NCBI RefSeq assembly: GCF_000422085.1
Contig: NC_021741.1
Location: 2,852,001-2,916,000, forward strand
Source of the DNA: Serratia liquefaciens ATCC 27592
Lineage (GTDB): Bacteria > Pseudomonadota > Gammaproteobacteria > Enterobacterales > Enterobacteriaceae
Length of the DNA: 64,000 bases
Direction of reading: 5' to 3'
Numbering within the stretch: position 1 is the first letter of the stretch; the number at the start of each line of letters is the position of its first letter. Both the position numbers and the translations under genes were made by a program. Below are positions 29,021 through 38,554 of this stretch, one piece after another. The notes beneath the pieces were generated by a model that searched no databases, was not told the origin of the DNA, and saw only the letters and a list, made by a program, of their open reading frames with translations.

Positions 29021-30877
29021 ATGCGCACATTGTGGCAAATCATTGCCGGCGTTTTCAGGTGGACATGGCGTCTGCTGAACTTTATCAGGGAACTGATCCT
29101 TAATCTGTTCCTGGTGTTGCTGATCCTGGTTGGGGTTGGCATCTATCTTTCATTCCAGAGCGCAACCACCCCTGCCGTGCCTACTCGCGGTGCGTTACTG
29201 GTGGACTTGAGCGGCGTGGTCGTTGACCAACCCTCGATGAACAACAAAGTGCGCCAATGGGGCCGTGAACTGCTGGGTGCGTCCAGTAACCGTCTGCAGG
29301 AAAACTCCCTGTTTGACGTGGTTGACAGCATCCGCAAAGCCAAGGACGACAAAAACATTACCGGCATGGTATTGCAGTTAAATGATTTTGCCGGCGCCGA
29401 TCAGCCTTCGCTGCAATACATCGGCAAGGCGCTGCGGGAATTCCGCGACAGCGGGAAACCGATTTTCGCCATTGGCGACAGCTATAACCAGACGCAATAC
29501 TATCTGGCCAGCTACGCCAACAAAGTTTATCTGTCGCCACAGGGCGCCGTCGATCTGCACGGTTTCGCCACCAACAATCTTTACTACAAATCCCTGTTGG
29601 AGAAACTCAAGGTCACCACCAATATCTTCCGCGTGGGCACCTATAAATCTGCGGTAGAACCGCTGATCCGTGACGATATGTCACCGGCCGCCCGTGAGGC
29701 CGACAGCCGCTGGATTGGCGGGCTGTGGCAGAACTACCTGGATACGGTAGCCGCCAACCGTCAGATCACCGCGCAGCAACTGTTCCCGGGTGCGGCGGGC
29801 GTGTTGACCGGTTTGCAGGCCGCCGGTGGCGATACCGCCAAGTACGCGCTGGACAATAAACTGGTGGATGAACTGGCTTCCCGCACCGTCATTGAGAACC
29901 AACTGATCAAGACTTTCGGTTGGGACAAGCAGGCGAACGATTTCAACGCCACCAGCATCTATGACTATCAGCCAAAAGCGGCGCCAGATCAGGGAGGCAA
30001 AATTGCCGTGATCTTCGCCAACGGCGCGATCATGGACGGCCCGCAGACGCCAGGCACCGTTGGGGGTGACACCACCGCCGCGGAACTGCGTCAGGCGCGA
30101 CTGGATCCGGCGATCAAAGCGGTTATCTTCCGGGTTAACAGCCCAGGGGGCAGCGTCAGCGCTTCTGAAGTGATCCGCTCCGAACTGGCCGCAGTACGCG
30201 CCGCCGGAAAACCAGTGGTGGTTTCCATGGGTGGTATGGCGGCATCGGGCGGTTATTGGGTCTCTACGCCGGCGGACTACATCATCGCCAGCCCGAGCAC
30301 CCTCACCGGCTCTATCGGCATCTTCGGGGTGATCAACACCTATGAGCAGACGCTGGACAGCATTGGCGTGCATACCGACGGTGTGGCCACCTCGCCGCTG
30401 GCGGATCTGGCGGTGACCAAGGCGCTGCCACCAGAGTTCTCGCAGATGATGCAGTTGAACATCGAGAAAGGTTATCAAAACTTTATCGATCTGGTCGCCA
30501 AGGCCCGCAAAATGACGCCGCAGCAGGTTGACCAAATTGCTCAGGGGCACGTGTGGTTGGGCAGCGATGCCAAAACCAACGGTCTGGTCGATCAGTTGGG
30601 CGATTTTGACGACGCGGTGAAAAAAGCGGCCGAACTGGCGCAGTTGAAACAATGGCAGCTTAACTGGTTTGTCGATACGCCAAGCCTGACCGACATGGTA
30701 CTCAGCCAGTTTGGCGTGTCTATTCACGCCATGCTGCCGGCAGCCATTCAGTCAATGCTGCCTGCGCCGCTGGCGTCGGTAGCCATGGCGGTAAAAGAAC
30801 AGCCGGGTTTGTTCAACAACCTGAACGATCCGCAAAACCGCTATGCCATCTGTTTGACCTGCGGAGAAGTCCGCTAA
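29021..30877 (+). CDS. sppA: Signal peptide peptidase SppA, 67K type
   Basis: Inner-membrane serine protease (protease IV) that degrades cleaved signal peptides on the periplasmic side. The 618 residues have one N-terminal membrane anchor ([21 protein letters not shown]) and two tandem S49 domains. The general-base Lys is in [12 protein letters not shown] in the first domain, and the nucleophile Ser is in [12 protein letters not shown] in the second. Length equals E. coli SppA. CTGGAGAG precedes the ATG. Confidence 0.97.
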   Translation: MRTLWQIIAGVFRWTWRLLNFIRELILNLFLVLLILVGVGIYLSFQSATTPAVPTRGALLVDLSGVVVDQPSMNNKVRQWGRELLGASSNRLQENSLFDVVDSIRKAKDDKNITGMVLQLNDFAGADQPSLQYIGKALREFRDSGKPIFAIGDSYNQTQYYLASYANKVYLSPQGAVDLHGFATNNLYYKSLLEKLKVTTNIFRVGTYKSAVEPLIRDDMSPAAREADSRWIGGLWQNYLDTVAANRQITAQQLFPGAAGVLTGLQAAGGDTAKYALDNKLVDELASRTVIENQLIKTFGWDKQANDFNATSIYDYQPKAAPDQGGKIAVIFANGAIMDGPQTPGTVGGDTTAAELRQARLDPAIKAVIFRVNSPGGSVSASEVIRSELAAVRAAGKPVVVSMGGMAASGGYWVSTPADYIIASPSTLTGSIGIFGVINTYEQTLDSIGVHTDGVATSPLADLAVTKALPPEFSQMMQLNIEKGYQNFIDLVAKARKMTPQQVDQIAQGHVWLGSDAKTNGLVDQLGDFDDAVKKAAELAQLKQWQLNWFVDTPSLTDMVLSQFGVSIHAMLPAAIQSMLPAPLASVAMAVKEQPGLFNNLNDPQNRYAICLTCGEVR

Positions 30878-30890
30878 CAAATTAATCCTC

Positions 30891-30917
30891 AGCCCGGCAC
30901 CCGCCGGGCTTTTTTTC
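30891..30917 (+). terminator. sppA intrinsic terminator
   Basis: AGCCCGGC and GCCGGGCT arms, four-base loop, then seven Ts, 13 bases after sppA. Confidence 0.9.
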
Positions 30918-30970
30918 TGCGCTTATCCCCCTATAATTCAGCCCATCATATTTCTGTTAAAACAATGACC

Positions 30971-31987
30971 ATGCAAAAGAAATCGATTTACGTCGCTTAT
31001 ACCGGCGGTACCATCGGCATGCAACGCTCCGATCACGGCTACATCCCGGTGTCCGGTCACCTGCAACGCCAACTGGCCTTGATGCCTGAGTTTCACCGGC
31101 CGGAGATGCCGGACTTCACCATTCATGAATATGCGCCGCTGATCGATTCCTCCGATATGACGCCGGAAGACTGGCAGCATATCGCCGACGACATCAAAAA
31201 GAATTACCACCTCTATGATGGCTTCGTGATCCTGCACGGTACCGACACCATGGCCTTCACCGCTTCGGCCCTGTCGTTCATGCTGGAAAACCTGGCCAAG
31301 CCGGTGATCGTCACCGGTTCGCAAATCCCTCTGGCTGAACTGCGTTCCGACGGTCAAACCAACCTGCTGAACGCGCTGTACCTGGCCGCCAACCATCCGG
31401 TGAATGAAGTCAGTCTGTTCTTCAACAACAAACTGTTCCGCGGCAACCGCACCACCAAGGCGCACGCTGACGGATTCGACGCCTTTGCCTCGCCTAACCT
31501 GCCGCCGCTGCTGGAAGCAGGGATCCATATCCGTCGCCAGAACGGTATCGACAGCCCGGTCTGCAACGGTGAGCTGAAAGTGCATGACATTACCCCGCAG
31601 CCGATCGGTGTGGTGACGATTTACCCAGGGATCTCCGGCGCGGTAGTCCGCAACTTTTTGCTGCAACCGGTGAAAGCCTTGATCCTGCGCTCTTACGGCG
31701 TGGGCAACGCACCGCAAAAAGCGGAGCTGGTTGATGAATTGCGCGACGCTTCCGAACGCGGCATTGTGGTCGTGAACCTGACCCAGTGCATCTCCGGTCG
31801 GGTGAATATGGAAGGCTACGCCACCGGTAACGCGCTGGCCCATGCCGGGGTCATCAGCGGTTTCGACATGACGGTGGAAGCCGCCTTGACCAAGCTGCAT
31901 TATTTGCTGAGCCAACCGCTGACGCCGGAGCAAATCCGCAGCCAGATGCAGCAAGACTTGCGCGGTGAACTAAGCATCAGTGGTTAA
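30971..31987 (+). CDS. ansA: Type I (cytoplasmic) asparaginase
   Basis: Hydrolyses L-asparagine to aspartate and ammonia. The 338-residue protein has the N-terminal catalytic Thr motif AYTGGTIGM and the second motif LHGTDTMAFTAS, with no signal peptide, so it is cytoplasmic. The second of two closely spaced ATGs is preferred because the product then begins MQKKSIYVAYTGG and is 338 residues, as in E. coli. pncA follows with a 24-base gap, likely one operon. Confidence 0.96.
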   Translation: MQKKSIYVAYTGGTIGMQRSDHGYIPVSGHLQRQLALMPEFHRPEMPDFTIHEYAPLIDSSDMTPEDWQHIADDIKKNYHLYDGFVILHGTDTMAFTASALSFMLENLAKPVIVTGSQIPLAELRSDGQTNLLNALYLAANHPVNEVSLFFNNKLFRGNRTTKAHADGFDAFASPNLPPLLEAGIHIRRQNGIDSPVCNGELKVHDITPQPIGVVTIYPGISGAVVRNFLLQPVKALILRSYGVGNAPQKAELVDELRDASERGIVVVNLTQCISGRVNMEGYATGNALAHAGVISGFDMTVEAALTKLHYLLSQPLTPEQIRSQMQQDLRGELSISG

Positions 31988-32011
31988 CCCTAACCCCAAG
32001 ACGGAGTCGCG

Positions 32012-32644
32012 ATGAAAACAGCCCTGCTGCTAATCGATTTGCAAAACGATTTTTGCCCCGGCGGCGCACTGGCGGTGACAGACGGCGATGCCGTGATCGC
32101 CGTAGCCAATCGGGCAATAGAGGCCTGCAACGCGCGGGGCGAGCCTGTGGTCGCCAGCCAGGACTGGCATCCTGCCAATCACCGTAGCTTTGCGGTCAAC
32201 GCCAACGCGCAGGTGGGTACGCTGGGCGAACTGGAGGGGTTGCCGCAGGTGTGGTGGCCGGTGCACTGCGTACAGGAAAGCCCAGGTGCCGAGCTTCATC
32301 CGCAATTAAACCACCGGGATATCGTCGCCGTATTCCGTAAAGGTCAAAATACGGATATCGACAGCTACAGCGCCTTCTTCGACAACGGGCATCGCTCACG
32401 CACCGAGTTGGACCGCTGGTTGAAAGCTCATGACGTGAGCCATTTGGCCGTGATGGGGCTGGCAACCGACTACTGCGTCAAATTCAGCGTCCTGGATGCT
32501 CTCGCGCTGGGATACCAGACCTCGATAATTACCGACGGCTGTCGCGGCGTTAATTTGCAACCTGGTGACAGTCAGGAAGCCCTTCAGGCCATGCAGCAGG
32601 CTGGTGCAAAACTCGTTACCCTGTCACAATTCATCGAACGATAA
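32012..32644 (+). CDS. pncA: Nicotinamidase PncA
   Basis: Deamidates nicotinamide to nicotinate for NAD recycling. The 210 residues include the catalytic Asp in LLIDLQNDFCPGG, the Lys in VFRKGQNTDID and the nucleophile Cys in GLATDYCVKFSV. Metal ligands are in SQDWHPANHRSF. GGAG lies upstream of the ATG. Downstream of ansA, as in E. coli, both being amidohydrolases. Confidence 0.96.
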   Translation: MKTALLLIDLQNDFCPGGALAVTDGDAVIAVANRAIEACNARGEPVVASQDWHPANHRSFAVNANAQVGTLGELEGLPQVWWPVHCVQESPGAELHPQLNHRDIVAVFRKGQNTDIDSYSAFFDNGHRSRTELDRWLKAHDVSHLAVMGLATDYCVKFSVLDALALGYQTSIITDGCRGVNLQPGDSQEALQAMQQAGAKLVTLSQFIER

Positions 32645-32826
32645 TGCGTCGGGTGCTGATGGCACCCGCCCATTCCCCCACCGACAAATCTCGACATCGC
32701 TCACATTCCGACCATTCTCCTGTGATGACATCTTGTTCGCGTGCAGCACATTTGCTGTTATGACCGCTAATGCCTTGGCATCAATCAGTTATACGCATCC
32801 GGGCCCATTGAGCCCGGCTTTATGTT

Positions 32827-32870
32827 ACCGCCTGAGGCGGTTTCGGGTCGGCCTTGCCGACCAAAGGAGA
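32827..32870 (+). promoter_or_regulatory. Paired hairpins and ribosome site in the chitinase leader
   Basis: Two perfect hairpins, ACCGCC-TGA-GGCGGT (32827-32841) and GGTCGGC-CTT-GCCGACC (32846-32862), are followed at once by AAAGGAGA and the chitinase ATG. A weaker hairpin with CCGGGC/GCCCGG arms lies just upstream (about 32805-32819) and ends in CTTTAT. The structured leader may stabilise the message or modulate translation. The effect is inferred. Confidence 0.6.
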
Positions 32871-32874
32871 TAAC

Positions 32875-34155
32875 ATGGTTTTCACCCGTAAACTGCTGCC
32901 TTTGCTGGTCGCGGTTCAGTTTGGTATGGCTGGTGCCGGCATGGCGCATGCCGCCTCTTACCTCTCCGTCGGTTATTTCAACGGCGGGGGTGACGTTACC
33001 GCCGGTCCAGGCGGTGACATCAACAAGCTGGACGTCACGCAAATTACCCACCTCAATTACTCCTTCGGCCTGATCTACAACGATGAGAAAGACGAATCCA
33101 ATCCTGCGCTAAAAGACCCGGCTCGCCTGCACCAGATTTATCTGTCACCTAAAGTGATGGCCGATCTGAAGCTGCTGCCGGTATTGCGTAAACAGAATCC
33201 GGAGTTGAAAGTGCTGCTGTCCGTCGGCGGTTGGGGTGCTCGCGGTTTTTCTGGTGCGGCGGCAACGCCAGAGAGCCGGACTGTATTTATCCGTTCGGTG
33301 CTGGACGTCATCAAGCAGTACCAACTGGACGGCATCGATCTCGACTGGGAGTACCCGGTTAACGGCGCCTGGGGGCTGGTCGAAAGCCAACCGGCGGACC
33401 GGGCCAACTTCACCGTGCTGCTGAAAGAACTGCATAGCGCCCTGAATAAAAATAAATTGCTGACCATCGCCGTGGGTGCCAACGTCAAAAGTCCGCAGGA
33501 ATGGGTGGACGTCAAAGGTATTGCACCCTATCTCGATTACATCAACCTGATGACCTATGATATGGCGTACGGCACTCAGTATTTCAACTCCAATCTGTAT
33601 GATTCCAAACAGTGGCCGACCGTCGCGGCAGCCGATCGCTACAGCGCCAATTTTGTCGTGGATAACTATTTGGCCGCTGGACTTAAACCGGCGCAGTTAA
33701 ATCTGGGCATCGGTTTTTATGGTCGGGTACCCAAACGCGCCACTGAGCCCGGCATCGACTGGGACAAAGCCGACGCAGAGAAAAAACCTGTCACCCAACC
33801 CTATTTCACCGCGCGTGAAACCGCCGTCTTCAAATCACTGGCGTTGGATCTGACCAAGGACAGCTACTTCAAATATAACGATATCGTCAGCAAGCTGTTA
33901 AACGATCCACAGCGGCGCTTCAGCGCCCATTGGGACAGCGATGCCCAGGTTCCCTATCTGACGATGAAATCCGCCGAGGGCAAACCTTTATTCGCCATTT
34001 CGTACGAGAACCCACGCTCGGTTGAGCTGAAGGCTGATTACATCAAAAGCAAGGGATTAGGGGGCGCGATGTTCTGGGAATATGGCGCAGACGACAATAA
34101 CCGGCTCGCGCATCAACTGGCGGAATCGCTGGGGATCAACGGCGGGAAAGGCTAA
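32875..34155 (+). CDS. Secreted GH18 chitinase
   Basis: Family 18 glycoside hydrolase, 426 residues. A Sec signal peptide (MVFTRKLLPLLVAVQFGMA, cleavage after MAHA) leads into a single catalytic TIM barrel. Landmarks are LLSVGGWGARGFSG, the catalytic DGIDLDWEYP with the acid Glu at residue 159, NLMTYDMAYG and the terminal GAMFWEYGADD. No chitin-binding domain is seen. It resembles the small ChiD-type chitinases of Serratia, which act on chito-oligosaccharides, but the subtype is not certain. AAAGGAGA fixes the start. Confidence 0.9.
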   Translation: MVFTRKLLPLLVAVQFGMAGAGMAHAASYLSVGYFNGGGDVTAGPGGDINKLDVTQITHLNYSFGLIYNDEKDESNPALKDPARLHQIYLSPKVMADLKLLPVLRKQNPELKVLLSVGGWGARGFSGAAATPESRTVFIRSVLDVIKQYQLDGIDLDWEYPVNGAWGLVESQPADRANFTVLLKELHSALNKNKLLTIAVGANVKSPQEWVDVKGIAPYLDYINLMTYDMAYGTQYFNSNLYDSKQWPTVAAADRYSANFVVDNYLAAGLKPAQLNLGIGFYGRVPKRATEPGIDWDKADAEKKPVTQPYFTARETAVFKSLALDLTKDSYFKYNDIVSKLLNDPQRRFSAHWDSDAQVPYLTMKSAEGKPLFAISYENPRSVELKADYIKSKGLGGAMFWEYGADDNNRLAHQLAESLGINGGKG

Positions 34156-34160
34156 ACCCA

Positions 34161-34184
34161 CGGGGCGATGTCACTATCGCCCCG
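34161..34184. terminator. Hairpin between chitinase gene and yeaC
   Basis: CGGGGCGAT and ATCGCCCCG arms around a six-base loop between two convergent genes, with a short T-rich tail on the plus side. Likely terminates chitinase transcription. Confidence 0.65.
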
Positions 34185-34193
34185 TTATTCGAT

Positions 34194-34466
34194 TTACTGC
34201 GGTTTCAGCTTAGCCAAGGGTTCAGCGATAAACTGCTGTTTCAGCTCTTGCTTGCTCTTCATCACAATCTGACCGTCGGTGCCGATACTCATGTGTTGCG
34301 GATCGGCATTGTGCAACGACTGCCACAGCATGACCGCCTGCAGGCTGTTTTCTTTCTGTTCCGGAGTCAGGGCTACGCCATCCGGCCACTTGCCCAGCTC
34401 AACGGCTAATACCAGCCGTTGATAGATTTCCGGCGTCATGGCGGCAATCAGGTCTTTCACATCCAT
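34194..34466 (-). CDS. yeaC: YeaC family protein (DUF1315)
   Basis: 90-residue cytoplasmic protein of unknown function. It begins MDVKDLIAAMTPEIYQRLVLAVELGKWPDG, the conserved start of the YeaC family, followed by LTPEQKENSLQAVMLWQ. It lies 65 bases after msrB on the same strand, as in E. coli. Confidence 0.92.
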   Translation of the reverse strand: MDVKDLIAAMTPEIYQRLVLAVELGKWPDGVALTPEQKENSLQAVMLWQSLHNADPQHMSIGTDGQIVMKSKQELKQQFIAEPLAKLKPQ

Positions 34467-34531
34467 CAGGGCCTTTCCTTACTCGTGCAAGAATAATTTG
34501 CTGAATCGATTTTTCTAACAACGCACTAGCT

Positions 34532-34945
34532 CTAGCCAGCCGTTTTCTCACCGTTCTCACCGTCGGTAAAACTGAGCGACGCCGAGTTAACGCAAAAACG
34601 TTCGCCGGTTGGCTGCGGGCCGTCGGGGAAGACGTGGCCCAAATGCGCGTCACAGTGACCACAGCGGATCTCAACGCGATGCATATTATGTGAATTATCA
34701 TCAAGATAACGAATAGCATCGTCGGATACCGGCTGATAGAAGCTCGGCCAACCGCAGCCGGAGTCGTACTTGCTGTCTGAGTAGAACAGCGGGTGGTTGC
34801 AGCACAGGCAATGGTACACGCCCTCGCGTTTGTTGTGCAGCAATTTGCCGGAATACGGCGCCTCGGTACCACGTTCCTGAGTCACATAACGTTGGATTTC
34901 ATTCAGTTCCGTGGCCGGATGGTCAGGGGTTGTCTCTTTAGCCAT
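34532..34945 (-). CDS. msrB: Peptide-methionine (R)-S-oxide reductase MsrB
   Basis: Repairs methionine-R-sulfoxide in proteins. The 137 residues have the zinc site from two CxxC pairs (CLCCNHP and CGHCDAH) and the catalytic Cys in [11 protein letters not shown]. The ATG is placed 19 codons inside the open frame, where it gives exactly the E. coli length. Divergent from gapA. Confidence 0.96.
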   Translation of the reverse strand: MAKETTPDHPATELNEIQRYVTQERGTEAPYSGKLLHNKREGVYHCLCCNHPLFYSDSKYDSGCGWPSFYQPVSDDAIRYLDDNSHNMHRVEIRCGHCDAHLGHVFPDGPQPTGERFCVNSASLSFTDGENGEKTAG

Positions 34946-36289
<1,344 letters not shown>

Positions 36290-36314
36290 TGGATTGATGC
36301 AAAGCTGATGATGA

Positions 36315-36341
36315 GGGCGACATTTTTGTCGCCCTTTTTTT
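36315..36341 (+). terminator. gapA intrinsic terminator
   Basis: GGGCGACA and TGTCGCCC arms, four-base loop, seven Ts, 25 bases after gapA. Confidence 0.92.
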
Positions 36342-36369
36342 GTTTCTACGGCGAACAAAAGGCCAACCG

Positions 36370-37245
36370 ATGAACGAAAAAATTTTCACCCTACCCGTTA
36401 CTCAGCAAATTTCTCCTTATATCAGCCAACGGCAACTCGACGAACTGCCCGTGGTGGTGGTTTCCCACCCGAAAGTGCGTGCGGCTATCACGCTGCAAGG
36501 CGCGCATCTATTGGCCTGGCAACCCAGCGGTGAAAAGCCGGTCATTTGGCTGAGCAACAACACGCCATTTAAAAAAGGCAATGCTATCCGCGGCGGCGTC
36601 CCCATTTGCTGGCCCTGGTTTGGTCCGGTGGCAAAACCTTCTCACGGTTTCGCCCGCAATCAGCCCTGGAGTCTGACGGCGCATGATGAAGATGACAACG
36701 GCGTCATTCTCACCTTCACGCTGAAAGATAATGAGCAAACCCGTAGCCTGTGGCCACACGCCTTTACGCTGATTGCCCGATTCAAGCTAGGCGAGGAGTG
36801 TGAGATAGAGCTGGAGTCCCACGGTGATTATCAGGCCACTGCGGCGCTGCATAGCTACTTCCAGATCGGGGACATTGAACAGGTTAAGGTAGCCGGCCTC
36901 GGCGTGCCTTATATCGATAAAGTCGCTGGAGGCGCAGAGGCCAAACAGACCGGTGACGTGACCTTCGTTGGCCAGACCGATCGGGTTTATACCCAGCCGG
37001 AGGCCTTTAGCCTGATCAAAGATGCGGCGCTCCAACGCACCATTGAGGTTCATCACCATCACATGAGTGATGTGATTGCCTGGAACCCTGGCGTAGAGCT
37101 TTCTTGCAGCATGGCGGACATGCCTAACGACGGGTATAAAACCATGGTTTGCGTGGAAACCGGCCGCGTCAGCAAACCGCTGATCGCCGCAGGGGAACAA
37201 CCGGCACGGCTGGCAGTGACCTTCCGCACCCGCAAGAACGCGTGA
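36370..37245 (+). CDS. yeaD: D-hexose-6-phosphate mutarotase YeaD
   Basis: Aldose-1-epimerase-like enzyme interconverting anomers of hexose-6-phosphates. The 291 residues show ALLAWQPSGEKPVIWLSNNTPF-like family sequence, GGVPICWPWFGP and the catalytic-site SALHSYF-type motif seen here as TAALHSYFQIGD, with WNPG later. The start MNEKIFTLPV is chosen from alignment with E. coli YeaD. It follows gapA after a terminator, as in E. coli. Confidence 0.93.
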   Translation: MNEKIFTLPVTQQISPYISQRQLDELPVVVVSHPKVRAAITLQGAHLLAWQPSGEKPVIWLSNNTPFKKGNAIRGGVPICWPWFGPVAKPSHGFARNQPWSLTAHDEDDNGVILTFTLKDNEQTRSLWPHAFTLIARFKLGEECEIELESHGDYQATAALHSYFQIGDIEQVKVAGLGVPYIDKVAGGAEAKQTGDVTFVGQTDRVYTQPEAFSLIKDAALQRTIEVHHHHMSDVIAWNPGVELSCSMADMPNDGYKTMVCVETGRVSKPLIAAGEQPARLAVTFRTRKNA

Positions 37246-37298
37246 TCGCAGCAGGGCGGTGAAAACGCCTGCCCTGCATCATTGCACTACAGACGTGC

Positions 37299-37321
37299 AA
37301 AAGGGGCGCCAGCGCCCCTTT
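37299..37321. terminator. Bidirectional terminator between yeaD and mipA
   Basis: AAAAGGGGCGC and GCGCCCCTTTT arms with a two-base loop, giving T-runs on both strands between two convergent genes. A second hairpin with GCAGGGC/GCCCTGC arms (about 37251-37277) sits closer to yeaD. Confidence 0.88.
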
Positions 37322-37359
37322 ATGATGCTTACATTGCACTTTTTTTGTGCATTCGCTTT

Positions 37360-38109
37360 TTAGAAGCTGTAGCTCACACCCGTCATTAACACCCCGGTGT
37401 AAGATTTATCCACCATCGGGCTGTCTTTCACTTCATCAGACAGTTTGATGTAACGCCCCATAAAGAAGGCATTCCAGTCTTTGTTGATCTTGTAGTTGGC
37501 GCTCAGCTCAACGTAAGGTGCCCAGCTGTCGCTTGGCGTGTAGCTGTCCAGACCGCTGCGGCGAGATTCGTTATCGCTAACGCCGTAGTAGTATTTGTTC
37601 TGGTTTTTGCTGCTCCACGTCACACCCACACCCGGCACCAAGGTGAAGGCGTCCAGCTCAAACTTGTACAGATAGGCGAAGTCACCAATCATGCCGTTGC
37701 TGTAATCCAGGGTATCCCCGGTAAAGGTGGTACGCAGGATGCCCCAATCAGCATTATGCGTATAAGCCAGACCGGCCATCAACGTGCCGCGACGCTTGTC
37801 CAACTTCTTCATGCGATCGTCGTCACTGTCGCCCGGACGGTAGCCCAGCGGCGAGTAGTAACCCATCAGACTCAGTTGGTTTTCCTGATCTTTCCACAGG
37901 TAATAACCGGCGGTCAGGGTACGGAAGTAGAAGTCATCCCCTTCATAGTTGATGACGGGTACCGGATACACGCGGTCCTGATAGCCACGATACGGATCCG
38001 GGCTAACCAGCGCGGAAGCACCGAGTGACCAGGTCCCAGCCTGAGCACTTTGCGCACAAACCATTGCGGAAGCGATAATTGCTAGCGTTTTGAGTTGAAA
38101 AATCTTCAC
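37360..38109 (-). CDS. mipA: MipA/OmpV family outer-membrane protein
   Basis: Beta-barrel scaffold protein; E. coli MipA links MltA and PBP1B in murein assembly. The product of 249 residues has a signal peptide (MKIFQLKTLAIIASAMVCA, cleavage after AQA), aromatic-rich beta-strands (PVPVINYEGDDFYFRTLTAGYYLW) and a C-terminal VLMTGVSYSF ending in Phe. A GTG start is proposed because it begins the signal peptide directly. An in-frame ATG five codons upstream is the alternative. Location beside yeaD-yeaG matches E. coli. Confidence 0.9.
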   Translation of the reverse strand: MKIFQLKTLAIIASAMVCAQSAQAGTWSLGASALVSPDPYRGYQDRVYPVPVINYEGDDFYFRTLTAGYYLWKDQENQLSLMGYYSPLGYRPGDSDDDRMKKLDKRRGTLMAGLAYTHNADWGILRTTFTGDTLDYSNGMIGDFAYLYKFELDAFTLVPGVGVTWSSKNQNKYYYGVSDNESRRSGLDSYTPSDSWAPYVELSANYKINKDWNAFFMGRYIKLSDEVKDSPMVDKSYTGVLMTGVSYSF

Positions 38110-38554
38110 TGGTTCTTTTTCCATAAATAACAGAGTTAATAGCTGGCTTAGTTTATGTGAAATTGTCGTTACGCGCCTAATCTTTACAATAGAAAACAAC
38201 CAAGATCGAATAACTTAGAATAGAAATATGAATTAATCATGGCGGAACAGTGACGTTTTTTGCCGCAGGCCGCGCCAGACAAGGCATTTGGCTATCCCTG
38301 TCATAACTGAGTCATTGATATGACTTAAAAAAAGCTTTTTACCACGCAGGAAATTTTCTGGTATGCAAACTAAGCTTAAATCAGAAGGTGAATGAATCCT
38401 GAGCCCAGTGGCAATACAGCGCAACTCGCGATAATAAGCGCACCAAGTTGGCATACGGGTTGCTGTACTCAAGGATAACTTCTTCTTTCGGGGGCCAAAA
38501 CACAATCATCAGCTCCCTTTAACCTGTGCTAATAACGAAAGGACGGGCATCGCC
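38110..38554. other. mipA-yeaG divergent control region
   Basis: Long gap between divergent mipA and yeaG. It contains a sigma-54 promoter toward yeaG (38448-38464). The minus-strand open frame 38233-38505 crosses that promoter and has no recognisable product. No convincing NtrC palindrome was found, though GCACC half-sites occur near 38440. Confidence 0.6.
38448..38464 (+). promoter_or_regulatory. Sigma-54 promoter of yeaGH
   Basis: TTGGCATACGGGTTGCT has the invariant GG and GC of the -24/-12 elements with exact spacing and agrees closely with TGGCAY-N5-TTGCW. The start of transcription would be about 80 bases before yeaG. In E. coli yeaGH belongs to the NtrC/sigma-54 nitrogen-stress regulon, so the site fits known control. 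Confidence 0.85.

Noticed and set aside
38233..38505. Minus-strand 90-codon frame between mipA and yeaG
   Set aside because: It covers the sigma-54 promoter, and its product looks random.
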